Under the pieces are notes generated by a model. It had not been told where the DNA came from. It searched no databases and was given only the letters and a program-made list of their open reading frames with translations. The position numbers and the translations under genes are program-made. Positions 24,104-36,489 of a DNA stretch of 64,000 bases are shown here, piece after piece. Position 1 is the first letter of the stretch; every line of letters begins with the position of its first letter. This stretch comes from Strongylocentrotus purpuratus (taxonomy: Eukaryota; Echinodermata; Echinoidea; Camarodonta; Strongylocentrotidae): the NCBI RefSeq assembly GCF_000002235.5, contig NW_022145609.1, forward strand, positions 10,519,274 through 10,583,273. The letters are read 5' to 3'.

Positions 24104-24215
24104 CCTTCCTCCCTCCGCCCACTCTTTCTATCTCACTCTGTGTGTCTCTGAATATCTGTATTTGTTTGTCTCGACACTTATTGTTAATCTGGCTCTCTCT
24201 CTCTCTCTCTCTCTT
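23905..24215. repeat. CT microsatellite with duplicated flanks
   Basis: 'cctccctccctccgcccactct' then 'tctctgaatatctg' and 'attgttaatctggctctct' each occur twice (about 23907 and 24110 onwards), so the tract is a ~200-bp duplicated unit with an internal (CT)n expansion. Confidence 0.85.
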
Positions 24216-24374
24216 GAGACATATATGGACTTTATAAAATCTCTAAGCTTCCTCATTAGTTATATCCCAATTCATTAGAAAGTCATCAGAAAAAAGGCAC
24301 AAAACATAAGCTTCAATGACTTAAAGCGGATCAAGGCAAATCACCATTTCATTCCAGGATTTAAGCTTATAAAG

Positions 24375-24886
24375 TTAAAGGTAATACAAAGTTTTGGGAA
24401 ATTTTGAAAATTGGGTGGATAGTGAATCTTTACAATTTTGATATATTTGGATGCCCCTGTGGATGTATTATAAGCACTAACAAAATTAGCCCCTAAAACA
24501 CTTCTGTTTTCGAGAAAAAATGAAAATAAAAATTTACCGGTGCTCCCGGTAAATTTTGATAAATTTCAAATAGCGCATATGGCCGTACAATGGTAGCTGC
24601 GACCATGAAAATCTCAGAATATGTAGTTGTGATATATAATTTCCAAACGGGAATAGCTAATCGGTCGATTTTAGTCAAGAAACATTGTTTCATAGCTAAA
24701 TTAATATCTTGGCCTTGAGAGGGAGCTATACAACATAAAGAGTTTATTATTTATAATTTCATAACTTCAGACTCGATTTCAACCGTGACAACGATCAATG
24801 AATATTGTAGGAACGCATATATGCTTCCAATATTTTAATTTGAACCGAATTCACGACCCCATACCAAAACTTTGTAATACCTTTAA
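24375..24886. mobile_element. MITE family A, copy 1 (AGGTAATACAAAGTTTTGG termini)
   Basis: 512 bp bounded by TTAA and by perfect inverted ends AGGTAATACAAAGTTTTGG / CCAAAACTTTGTAATACCT. Internal hairpin 'aaatttaccgg-tgctc-ccggtaaattt' near 24530-24560. A second copy, highly similar end to end, lies at 45233-45734. Confidence 0.9.
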
Positions 24887-25384
24887 TACTTCCAGACATC
24901 ATCTGGCACGGATAACTGTCCTAACTGTCTGAGGGCAATATAAATGAAACCTTTACATGGTCAAATACCAATTAATACAAAAGGCCCACCAACCCACACG
25001 GATAGGTGTGAGCAAAAAGAGCTTCCGGATTCCATTGGATTCCTTTGGATTCCTTCAGATAGACACTCCCCAATCCATTCATTCTAATATTGATTGAAAG
25101 AAACCATCAAACCACATAGTCAATACCTACAGTCTAACACTTGCCTTGCAAACTAACCTCAGTGTCTGATACACATCCCATTTAATGTGTAAACACAACC
25201 GATTTAATTTGGGGGAAAATGAGGAATGTTTACTTGGCAATTATGCGTTGGGCATGAACACCTCAATTTCAACATGGACCTACATGTACTAGATTTTAAC
25301 CACCTTTTCCGATGGTTTCTATAGCTCTGGTAGAACAATGGTTATGATGATCAGTAGTACAGTCCATGTAGACCAAGAGCTCAA

Positions 25385-25530
25385 CAGTTTGATGATAGAA
25401 ATATCAATGTAACATGAAATAAAAGCAAAATATATACAGATCATACACTGTACAGTTTGATGATAGAACAATATGAAATATCAATGTAACATGAAATAAA
25501 AGCAAAATATATACAGATTATACACTGTAC
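25385..25530. repeat. Two-copy tandem duplication (~70-75 bp)
   Basis: 'cagtttgatgatagaa', 'atatcaatgtaacatgaaat' and 'aaagcaaaatatatacagat' are repeated in order with nearly no divergence, followed each time by 'tacactgtac'. Confidence 0.9.
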
Positions 25531-25541
25531 ACAGAAATAAC

Positions 25542-26211
25542 TACCTTAAATCTCTGTGTATAAGGCGCACCCCTATATTTGAGATTTAAAAAAAAATATA
25601 TATATATATCTTTTTTTTTTCCTTTTGGGTTTGCTTTTTTGCCGACACCAACTGAATCGGCTCTTATATCAGCGTGCGGTCCCGTTCGGAAACCAAAGCC
25701 ATGATGCAGGGAATTGGGAAGGAATTTTTATTTATTACGACTTTACAGTCAAAAAGTAAAAGTAAAAAAGAATAGTAACAATGTTGTTTTTAAAACTAAA
25801 GATGACAGTCCTCCCGAGTCCAAACCGAAATTTAGACAGGCTAGTTTTCGAGTGGTGATTCGATATCCCCAGTGTGAGTGAGCTGCATGATACAGGTGAG
25901 TGAGCTGGAGACATGGGAGAGCTTCAACCGGCAAAGTGCTTTGTGAAGGGGCATAATTTATCGAGACTGAAAAAAAGAAGAAAAAAAACTCTCTTCCCTT
26001 CAAATTAGGAACGTAGTTTAACTTCAAATGAAGATCCTATTCTTTATTTGCATTATGTAATTCATGTTGAGACACAGAGATTTTTGGAAACCATTAAAAA
26101 GTAGCATTTTAAGAACTCAAAATATCCTGTACCTGTGTATTAGGCGCACCCCCACTTTCGATTTTTCCCCGACGGAAAAAAAGTGCACCTTATACACGGA
26201 GATTTACGGTA
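25542..26211. mobile_element. MITE with ATAAGGCGCACC-type termini
   Basis: Left end TACCTTAAATCTCTGTGTATAAGGCGCACC and right end (inverted) GTGCACCTTATACACGGAGATTTACGGTA form ~30-bp imperfect inverted repeats flanked by TA. A partial internal copy of the end near 26133-26150 can pair with the right end. The family resembles a terminal sequence seen in many animal genomes. Confidence 0.75.
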
Positions 26212-28117
26212 CACTTTTACACTCTTTTTTTTTTTTGCTGGGAAACGCACAAATGAATAAATATAGGTTTGGGCTGGACAAACATGGGCAAGGAATGGGC
26301 ATTATACCAGCAGGATCAAGTACTGACCATCTAATGAAGAAATGTCTAGAAACCAAGACTAGGAAAATCAAGAAAGATCCAATCAATCAATGGACATGGG
26401 AACATTCCCTGATTGTCTAGATGGGACAATTACCACGACCAGCAGAACAATGGGAAGGGACTGGTGGCGAGGATATTGACTCCCTGAGGGGGGTGACTGC
26501 AGCTAAATGGGCCCCAAATGGATGGGAAGGGGGGTCTATTGTCCACAGACAATGTGGAGGGATTATGTTTCAGAGCAAGAGCATCATAATTAGCACTTGC
26601 AACTGCATGATAAATGACTCGAAATACAGTATAGAGCTTGTTGAATCGTTCTGCCAGTTCTCCCTTGTGCTTTAATTCAAAGGGAAGAAAGGATGAAGAT
26701 AGAAAGAAGTGGAGGTGGGATACACAAAGGGGACTGAGGAATACATCGAGATGGAGGAGGCAAGAAAAGAGAGTATAAAAGAAAAAAATTCCCAAGAGAA
26801 TCATTTGACATTGAAAAGTTTTAAAAAAGGGGTATATCAAAGAAGTCCAAAGAATTCATATGGAATAACCACTTTTTTTAATAATAGAGTAGACAGTAAG
26901 AGAGAGAAATGGCAAAAGAGAGATATAAATCAACTGTTCAACCAGACAGATATAAAAAAGCAAAAAGAGAAAGTGACAATGGAATTGATACCACATAAGG
27001 TTGAACCTATATTCTGTGGAAATTAAATAAGCATTGATCCGCAAAGAGAAACAAAGGTTGCTATCTCTTACTCCCCGTTCCCATCAATTGAGCATTTGCT
27101 AATTTTCAAACAATGGCACAAACTCCCATCGAATGCAATTATGGCTGTGAGATGTGAGAGAGATTAAGAACAATATTATTGTCCAATCTTACTTATCCCA
27201 TTTTTGTTTCCCCTGAGGTCAAATACAGTCCAATCTCATTTGTTAAACCGGGAAGCAATTAGACCAATTATGCCATTTTTACAGGGTCATTGGTCGCGGT
27301 GCTTCAATTGAACAATTATTTCCTGAAACTTGCGCTCTCTATGTTCCTTCCTTACTCTGTGAATACCGGGTAGGAGTGGACAGGATGTTTTGTACTTTCA
27401 CATTTTTAGGATAACGACCCATATCGAATCATTTTTCAAGTTTGTGCAAACAGGAAATGGATTTGCAACATAACCTCTCAAAAATACCACAAAGATTCAA
27501 ACATTACCAAACATGTTTTGCTTGCCTTTCATTTACCCTTCCTTCAAAGAATCAGAACATTTAGGATTTCGGGTAAGTACCGGTACATTTTAGGTTTGGA
27601 GGAATTTAATGATCTTCAGAATATAGGTATAGACCTATTCCTTTCCTAAAAGGTAGCAAATCAAGGACAATTTTCATAAAATAAGGATGACAATGAACTA
27701 AAATTCAAAGCTTCCCATATCGTATCCCCTAAGATAAAACTTGTATAGCAATAATGAATTACAGCTAAATCTTTCTTGTAATAAAAAGCTACATCTTTAA
27801 TACTAAAATACAATAGTCAGATTTCCATATCAATTGAAATGATTGATATTATTATGTGTTTACAATCAGGAATATAAATTATCTAGGTTATCTCTCCCTC
27901 CTAAGCAAAATTATATTTTTATAATCTGTCATCACATCCAAAGCAAGGAGAAAGAGAATCTTAGAAGCTTACTGATCGAGGGAAGGAACTTTCTTCTACT
28001 ATTTCTTTACCCCGGTAACTGGTTACCGATATACACTGCGATACAATGAATCCCTGATTTGCATCTATTGATGCTTCTGCAAAAGCTATGAGCTTCAAAT
28101 ATGGTTTACTGGTCTAT
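26212..28117. other. Non-coding stretch, no recognised gene
   Basis: Open frames at 26064-26420, 26421-26675 and 26709-27026 are unrelated to any family I recognise and lack splice or start support. AT-rich. Confidence 0.6.
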
Positions 28118-28341
28118 CCCCCTGTCCACACACAACATTTTCCATGATTAGCTATACCGTTTCGCGATAGTGATACCGTTTCGCGATAGTTTTACGATGA
28201 AATTGTGTGTGTGGACGCTCACTAACGATACGTCGTATAACGAAACTAGTCTAACGAAACGCAGGTTTGGGCATCGTTTCGAAATGAAACTCAATAAAGA
28301 ATCACGCCTAATCACGGAAAATGTTGTGTGTGGACAGGGGG
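28118..28341. mobile_element. Short inverted-repeat element (CCCCCTGTCCACACACAA ends)
   Basis: A perfect 26-bp inverted repeat (28118-28143 and 28316-28341) encloses 172 bases containing two direct copies of 'taccgtttcgcgatag'. Related half-sites with 'tgtgtgtggac' recur at about 28206, 28482 and 28558, so fragments of the same family extend to about 28575. Confidence 0.8.
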
Positions 28342-28575
28342 AGTGTAACTAGTGTAACTAACTGGGCGGGGCTTAACGTGACCTCGAGCGAAAGGAGACC
28401 AGACTGTAGAGTTTCAGGATTACTTTCTGCTGTTTATGGACATCCTTGAATTTATACGATGATTATTTATATGACGTTTCTTGTGTGTGGACACTTTGAA
28501 ATTTATACTATGATTCTTTATACGACGTTTCGTTATAGAGTTTCGGGATAAATTGTTTTGTGTGTGGACACGCTG

Positions 28576-29900
28576 TATATAAGGTAGAGTTATGAAGGAT
28601 CAAATCATTATGATTTAGGTGTAATCATTGTTATGTCAAAAGAATTCCAAAGATGTGCTAAGATTGTGTGTTTGAAGAGCTAAAATGATACAAAAGTTTT
28701 CATAAATGTGGCAATGCCCACATATGGTTATACATGTATCATGATGATATAGTTGGTTACAAATAAATATTTTTTACATCAAGCTAGCCTCAACTTCACT
28801 ATGATTTATATCAAAAATGTGTAAATTGTTAGCCATTTAGAAAGTACAGGAACATAATCATGATAGCAAACACAAATTTGTCTACAGCCGTCTGTCAAAG
28901 TCCACATGCGTTATTCCTTAAATATTTGCAAATTAGTGTTTGAAATCTCTCAGGATGCATTATAATTTCGAACAATGAACATGCTGGAACTCATCAAAAA
29001 GCCTATAGACAGACGATGATAATAAAATTCTTTGATCAAGTTTTTACTATGTCTATTTATCCAGCAGCATATATTGTCAGCAAGCATGTATGCATACATG
29101 AGCAAGTTTTGTTTTCAAGTAATGTTTTATCAGTCATGTTGTCTGTATATCTTATGGGTTATCAGTTCATGTATACGCAATAATGAATAACTCAAGATAA
29201 GATAGGCTTGTGCGTTATCTTGGAGTGAATATGACTTTGTGGATTTAATCCCTATATCTATATATAGGCCTACGGACATGTGTACATAATGTATACAGGT
29301 GTATATATTTACACGTAACCAGACCGATCTTTTACCATGGAACTCACAGGCGTAAATTTCAATATTGAGTGAATATCATATACCAGCATTTTGTATTTGT
29401 AATTTTAAATGGATCAGGATTGTATATATATATGCAATTCCTTTAGAAGAAAACAAAACAGATAAATTTCGAAGTCCAGTTGTTGTTTTTTTCCTGAAAT
29501 ATTCAGTAGGAAAGCATATTGACTTTTCAAAGCATAATTAAAAAATCTCGAAACCTTCAGTTGTGATATTTTATGTTTAGAAAAAAATATTTAAAAAAAA
29601 TCTATACACCGGTACTCTTTCTAAGTTTCTACCGTCCTTGCCTTTTCCCTCTCTTCTTACTTATTTTCCCCTTTTTCAAGACAATAATACAACATTCTCT
29701 ATATAAACTGCATACCTGCATTTATGTTGATGAATGACAACGAACAAATGATCTGGTCATGCTAATAGAGCTGATGTAGAGATTCTCGATGTTGGAATAA
29801 TGATGCGAATGATTAAACGATCAGGGAATGATCATAAAACTCTGAGTCATCAACATATTTTGATTGCCTACAGTTTACAGGTGCAGACAAAGAGCAGATT
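28576..29900. other. AT-rich non-coding stretch
   Basis: No feature recognised. Confidence 0.6.
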
Positions 29901-30070
29901 GGAGGGTCCGCATAGCACAAAAGACCCCATTCTTATGCGGATCGCACTGGGTCGATCTAAACCGATCCATGACCAAGCACCTACAATGCCTTAACTGAAG
30001 GGTCCAATTCACACTCGACCCTATTCTCATGACAGACTGCATGGGTCGATCTAAAGCGATTCAAAAAGTT
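29901..30070. repeat. Degenerate two-copy direct repeat (~96 bp apart)
   Basis: 'gggtcc...acccyattctyatg' followed by 'gcaytgggtcgatctaaa-cgat' appears at about 29904 and 29999 with moderate divergence. Confidence 0.6.
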
Positions 30071-33000
30071 CTGAATGGTTAGGAATGTTGCATTCAATCT
30101 ACAGACCAAGGCTATACTCCTCTAATTATACTATGGTCGCAGGTTTTTATTTTCTTTTAAATAATCAAACCATAGGAGTTTATCCACTCTGAATTCAATT
30201 GTCATCGTACATAATAAGAAGCCATTCCATGCAACGCTCGGACTGTATCGGAAAGAAGGTCTTTCTATAGTGGCCCACTTGATTGTTACGCAATTCGTTC
30301 CTTGGAGTGATTCCGGCCCCTAGATCCATCTAGATTTGTCCTTTCAAATAAACGGGTATAATGAGATGGAAGTATTGTTAAGTTTATATAGACCCGACCA
30401 CAAAACTTTTCTAAGAAGATACCGAGACAGGCACGAAGGAAATACAATGTCTTTTGAAAAATCTGCGTGACAACTGACAAGGGTTTTATTTGCCTGTTTT
30501 CAAACATTTTGAATGAACTGTTCCACTGAAATCAAGAAAAAGATCTTTCTGAAAAGAAGTCTACATTTTCTCATGCTGCCTTCCCTTTGCAAATAAGGGG
30601 AGCTTTTCTGTAGACGTCTGTTCTCTATTGTAGTTGTGTATTTATTGAACACTCCCCATTCTGATTGGCAGTCAAAATATTTCTGAACATTTTTTTCTTT
30701 CAAAGCTACTCTGATGGAATCAAAGGTGGAAATGTCTTTTTTTTAATGAGACCTATAACATCACAGATTCATAATCCCTTAAACAATTGTAAAAGTTCAA
30801 GTAATTGATATCCAGAATATGCTGTCCTATAGATTTTAGATATGCCTATCTAGAGTTTTTACTCATAACATTTGAAGATATCCATCACCTACTTTTACAT
30901 GTATCTATGATGACTTGAATTTTCAATAATTCCTCTCTGCACTCTTAACAATCTCTTTCGCAAAAATTCATAAAAGGACATTGGAAATTAAATAGCATTT
31001 CCAACCAAACAAATTAAAAGCAATTAGGCCTATATAAAAAGCAAATAAAATAGACTTTCACAGTTGTACCGAGTCACAAGAATTAGCCCTCTTAATCCAA
31101 AGTACAGTCATGGTAACCTTTGGGTTTGCAGACCAGAGTACAAACAGCGAAAAACGTCAAGTCACTTTGACGTAAATATATAGTCAGTTCTAAGTTCAAT
31201 TCCTAGTAAAAACCCAATCCAGGCTTTACAACGCAGGGCAGTTCCATAGATGGGTGGTAAATATTTGACACCTTGTTATGATCACAACAAAGTCAAATAA
31301 AAAACGTTTCCATGTTTACTTTCTGCATGTTGAATTCCAACAATATCAGAATTTAAACACTTCAAACTTCCACCCCTGCAGAAGTAGTACAAAACACGAA
31401 AGGGCACATCTACAGAAAAAAGGACAATTTCCATCTGATAACCGACAAAAGATTGGCCAACCTTTTTGAGTGGCATATAAATCCCTGCAAGTTTGATGAG
31501 GTTGAAGTCCAACGTGTATTATGAAAGCTTCATCGATAAGCCCTGGGATATTAATGTGCATCAATACACCAATATAATGTATGACAGGCATTTAGAATGC
31601 TTAACATGATCCAAATCCGATTCATTTCATTCTCTTCTGTCTGCAGGAGCATAAAGTGAAAAGAGGCAAAAGATTGACAGTTTTCATCTTCCCTCTTTGA
31701 GCAATCTTTCCAATTTATTCCTCTTACACTATTTTGAATGTTGTCACTTTTCTGATCCACAATTTGTTTAATTATCTTCAAAAGAGGAATAACAAAAAGA
31801 TTAATATCAAAACTACATTTGTAACACAATTTTCAAAGAGACCCTGGCCTTTTATTTACGAGCACATATTTTATCAAAATATTGTCTCCTGAGAGAACCA
31901 TATAGATGAGGTAAATCACAACATTTCACAGAGAGTAATAGTGCACTTTTGGTATGATATTTCTTTCTTTTTTCTGCTTCTAAATACAGTCATTATTCTC
32001 TTGTATCCAAGCCAAATAATGAATGTATGAATGGAAGAAAAAAAATCACATTAAATGTGATAAAATGCTAATCTACACAAACTGTAATTCCATCGCAGAT
32101 CTGACAAATTTTGCAGTAATTAAATTGACTAAGGTGAGAAGAAAACGAAGCATGGACGATCCACTCAAATTATGAATCAGCAAAAACTTTCAACTTGGGT
32201 GAATTATCTGCTACAACCTGAGGGGTACAGCTCTAGATAAACCATTAGCGTTAATCGACTGCCAATTAAATGCAAGTCTAGACCTCGTTCATTCATACCT
32301 TTTTTTCGTCGGATAACGTACTGCTAATGATCGGCCAGGGAGATAAATTGCAAATGACGAAGCGGTAAAAAGGTGTTCCAGTGGCTCAAGAAAGAGTTGG
32401 CTGAAATATTCCTTCAATATTAGATTATCCTGACAGAGCTACAAAGATTTGATGGACCTCTTGGTGAGCGCTAATTCCATTCCTGTGAAAGACAAATCCA
32501 GTGCTGATTGGAAGACAGTGGAAGCAGAGAGCATCTTCGCCCACCCCTGGCCCACTGGAGCGGTACTGGTGGTGGTGGTGTGAACTCAACTAGCACTGGC
32601 GTCCAATGTGTAGCGAAGCCATCCGTCTCGGACAAAGGACGGAGTACAAAGTGATTTGATAAAGCTGATCCAATGTAAATCCCAGTCCATTCAATGCAAG
32701 GTTTGAAAGGGGAGGCGGAGTGTGCAGAGAGCCACAGAAACTAAAACCCAATTAGTCTCAAATCTTCAGACCCATATTTCTTTTCAGGAAGGATTAGATA
32801 CAACCAGGTACTCTCTGCAGTACATGCTCACACACGGAGGAAGTATACCTCCTGAAGAAGGTCATGCAGGTTCTTGAAGATTCGAAGGAAATAACAAGGG
32901 TCCGCTCCTATCACTTGGGGTGATCTCTTTTGCAGAGAAGGGAAGAGATATGCCAAAAATTGTGCCAAGATGGGAAAAAACAGATTTACCTTTTAAACCC

Positions 33001-33530
33001 AGATTCAAGATAGCAAAGTGATCAACTTACCTATATTAAATCCAAATGTCAAATTTTCCCTATCGATTTCCAGATGGGTATTCATTCTAAGTTAACACTT
33101 TGATGGCTCTCATTATCATCAGCAGACAATTTTAGGAAGAAAAAAAAAACAATACAAAACAAAAGAAAACAAACAAATGTTCCGGATTTCTCTCTTCAAT
33201 ATCTAACATGAGATAGGAATGACCAAAAGGGAACATCATCTCTAAAATCCTAAAATCAAAGACTGGTTATCCTGTAGGTTTTAGCCAGCCTATTATTTTC
33301 ATTGAATAGGAACCTCGTCTCCAGTGTGTGTGTAAATTGTGATTCAGGCTTGGCTAAGCATCACTGCACACAAAAGTCTGTTTTACCAATCTAAACTATA
33401 GTGGCAATTTTTAAGTGTCCTGGTTTCTTTTATGTTGTTTTCCAGTCCCTATTCTTTAGTTTTGTAAGAGAATACAAACCAGGAGTCAGGTGGGTGTGTG
33501 TCTGTGATAAATAAATAAAGGAAGGTAACA
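30071..33530. other. Non-coding stretch with one balanced-composition block
   Basis: Mostly AT-rich. About 32260-32620 is less AT-biased and free of repeats, a possible conserved regulatory block; no open frame supports coding. Confidence 0.5.
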
Positions 33531-33534
33531 TACC

Positions 33535-33740
33535 AGTCACACCACTAAACCAACTCGAAACCAACTGAAAATTGACTCAAAACCAGTTCAAATCCAACTC
33601 AAAGTTTATTCAAAACCCACTCAAATTTTACTAAAAACCAACTTAAACTGACTCCAAATATGCAACTATAACTTCAAACTGATCACAAACCAGCAAAAAG
33701 AAAACTCCAAACCAACCAACTGATTCCAATTTCCAACCCA
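33535..33740. repeat. Degenerate short-unit tandem repeat (aaaccaactca-like)
   Basis: About 15 diverged copies of a 11-16-base unit such as aaaccaactcaa/aaacccactcaa across 200 bases, C/A-rich on the plus strand. Confidence 0.7.
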
Positions 33741-35229
33741 ACCGATTCTTGGCTATTTAGGGGTATACATGCATACGGTAGGAAAAATTCTTTGTTTGAT
33801 CTATTGTCGGTCCGGTGCTGGTTTCGTTGATGTGACCACCGTGTGACTGGGTGATTACTGGGTAATTTTTATCAAGTAAATACACAACAACCGGCAAAAA
33901 CAGATTAAAAGTGGAGGAGACAGAGACACAGAAACGAATGGGACCATTGAAATAGAATTAATTCCATGCTACATTTAGTTTTGGAGTAATCTGTTAGCAA
34001 TCTTACAATTGTCCACACATACTTTTGTTATTGTTTGTTTACTGGTTTATTGTTTACATGGGGTTATCGTTTGTTGAGTTTAATGGGGAGTTCACCTGAG
34101 TGATCTAGAAACCATGCTCAATGAACCTTGTCAATATCATACAACTAAACTATTTTTGTTGAAAAAGCAGAAAATCTTGTTTAAAGGTTTTGGGTACCGG
34201 TATGTCCAAAAGAAATAGTAATGCTCCATTCACTTATAACCTAAAGGCATTTAATAAATACTTGTTACTGTAATAATGAATTTTCAAATTAACTTCCCTA
34301 TGAGTATTAATTTAGATATGTACTACAAAAACTCAAGTGTGTTTTGAATTGATATAAATTTATTCACACTCTCAGCTTAGTTCCTCTACTGTTTGCACGC
34401 TTTTTATTCATTCTAAATATCTATCTTATGTATCACTCCAACACTTTGTTGACATCATCATTTTTTTAGCAAACAAATATTTTGCACAAGCCACAACAAA
34501 AGGGTGAACAAATATTGGAAGAAAGAATTTTTACAAAACATGTTTCACTATGACAACCACAAAACGGATTATACTAGAATCAACAAACAATGAATTTGGA
34601 TTCAAGTCTTTTCTATGCTAAACCAAAAAAAAGGTTCAATATTTTCTTTGCGTTCAGGCTACCAAAATTCAATCTATGTAAACATGAAAATCGTTTTAAG
34701 TATCGAGTCTGAATCACTGAATGTCTACTAACAAAACATGGTATACTGAAATGCTTGTACATGTATGAGCATCATTCCCACGAAAACTTGATCAACATTT
34801 AGTGTCCCATTCTCAGTGGTCTCAATTCTGGTTCGTACGAAAATCGTATAACTGGACCGGGGCTTATCGTCAGCGCGAATTGATGATTGGCAACTGACAT
34901 CTTCAAATCTAGCTTGCAAATGCAATGTTTCTTTATAAAAGTTGCGTATACATTTGGTCTAGTCTGAACAGGCAATAAGCCATCGCCCACAGGTGGGTAT
35001 TGGTGTCGATTTAAACTATTTGTTTACTTCAATTCAGAACTGTTTTGTAAAGAAATTCATTTTTCATACCGATATGAATACACTGCCTAAGTATCAGGAA
35101 TCTATTGACAAATTAGAGGATCAGGCAGGGAGGTGAAGCTCTATATAGAGGGGATTTGGTAAGCTTAACTGCTACATTACCCCCCACAAACCATAATCAT
35201 ATTTTAAAATTGCAGCCCCTTTTCTTCTC
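33741..35229. other. AT-rich non-coding stretch
   Basis: No feature recognised. Confidence 0.6.
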
Positions 35230-35267
35230 CTTCTCTCTCTATATCTCTCTATGTCTCTTTCTCTCTG

Positions 35268-35308
<41 letters not shown>

Positions 35309-35373
35309 GTCTGTTTGTCTCTCTCCCTGTCTCTTTCTCTCTCTATGTCTCTCTCTCTTTCTCTCTTTCTCTC

Positions 35374-35430
<57 letters not shown>

Positions 35431-35471
35431 CTACCTATATCTCCTTCTCTTTCTCCCCCCCCCCCCCCCCT
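35230..35471. repeat. Compound microsatellite (CT)n-(AT)n-poly-C
   Basis: CT-rich run with interspersed 'tctgtctctc', then an AT stretch at about 35414-35430, then a C run at 35455-35470. Predicted proteins across it are artefacts. Confidence 0.95.
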
Positions 35472-36059
35472 TCCCCTCTTCCCCTTTCTCCAGCTACACC
35501 TACCTCTTCTTTAAATATATACCTACATCTACACCACAAAGCCTTGTTTTCATGTTTTTGTAAAATAGTCTAAATCTTTCAATGTCAAACTATGTCACCT
35601 TTTTTCCCTTCTTTTCTATACAGTATGTGCATACTGGAAAAAATGTAAGCCTACCCAGTTATAACGTCTTTCATTCTTACAGAACTCATTGAATAAGTCA
35701 AAGACACTGATACTATCTGCCATCCTTTGTTGGAATGTATCTCATCTTCACAAATTGTTGACGAAGTACAAAGTCTGACAAATTGGATATTGTTGCACAC
35801 GATCCATCACAAAAACTACAAAACCCTCTCTTTGAATGGCAAAAAACTTACAAGCTCGGTCAAAAGAATCTAAAAAATACCTACAAGTTCAAAAGAGAAT
35901 GTTCCCATATTTTTCTTTATATCATTCATCATTTTCTAACCTGAACCTGTACATGCCATCCTGACGTATGCACCACAAATTGAATCATATTACGCATACA
36001 AGAGGGGCTGCGCACGACATACAATGATTGCACAACTACTAGATTGACTAGCAATGTGA

Positions 36060-36489
36060 ATGAGCAGATCAAAGGCACCTCTAGGCCTGTCATCATCAGC
36101 TCGAGATTGCCAAATAGCCTGTTATTTCTGATTTAGGAAATAATGCTGAAGTTACAAATCCCGTCTTCAGCTTGAAACTGGACGTCAAAACTTGAAACTT
36201 GAGGTCGAGAAATTAGTTCGAGATATTTTGCTCAGCGTTCAGGTATATAGTGCGAGTCTTCGGGCTGGTGAAAACGCACCGGATGAATAGCAGGATATTT
36301 TGCCACATAGCCCAAGATATCTTGGGATGATTATCTCGACCAAATATCCCGCTAATTGTAACTTCGGGCTGATAAAGAAGTAATTAACTGGATAATTTGC
36401 AATCGGGATAGTTCAAATAGCTGGATATTTGGTAATATCGAGCTGATGAAAACAGGCCTATAGTGGATGAGCAGATCAAAGGCACCTCT
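36060..36489. mobile_element. MITE family B, copy 1, inside a 23-bp direct repeat
   Basis: Inverted ends TAGGCCTGTCATCATCAGCT and AGCTGATGAAAACAGGCCTA delimit 36082-36460. A perfect 23-bp direct repeat (atgagcagatcaaaggcacc plus tct) lies at 36060-36082 and 36467-36489. Internal sequence matches copy 2 at 54409-54763. Confidence 0.85.

Larger units (their letters stand above)
20655..24374. other. Repeat-rich non-coding stretch
   Basis: Contains C/T-rich tracts at about 20850-21030, 21690-21880 and 23905-24215 (the last with (CT)20 at 24056-24094 and (CCCT)n), and the possible TATA/first exon at 22472-22670. No protein-coding exon recognised. Confidence 0.7.
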
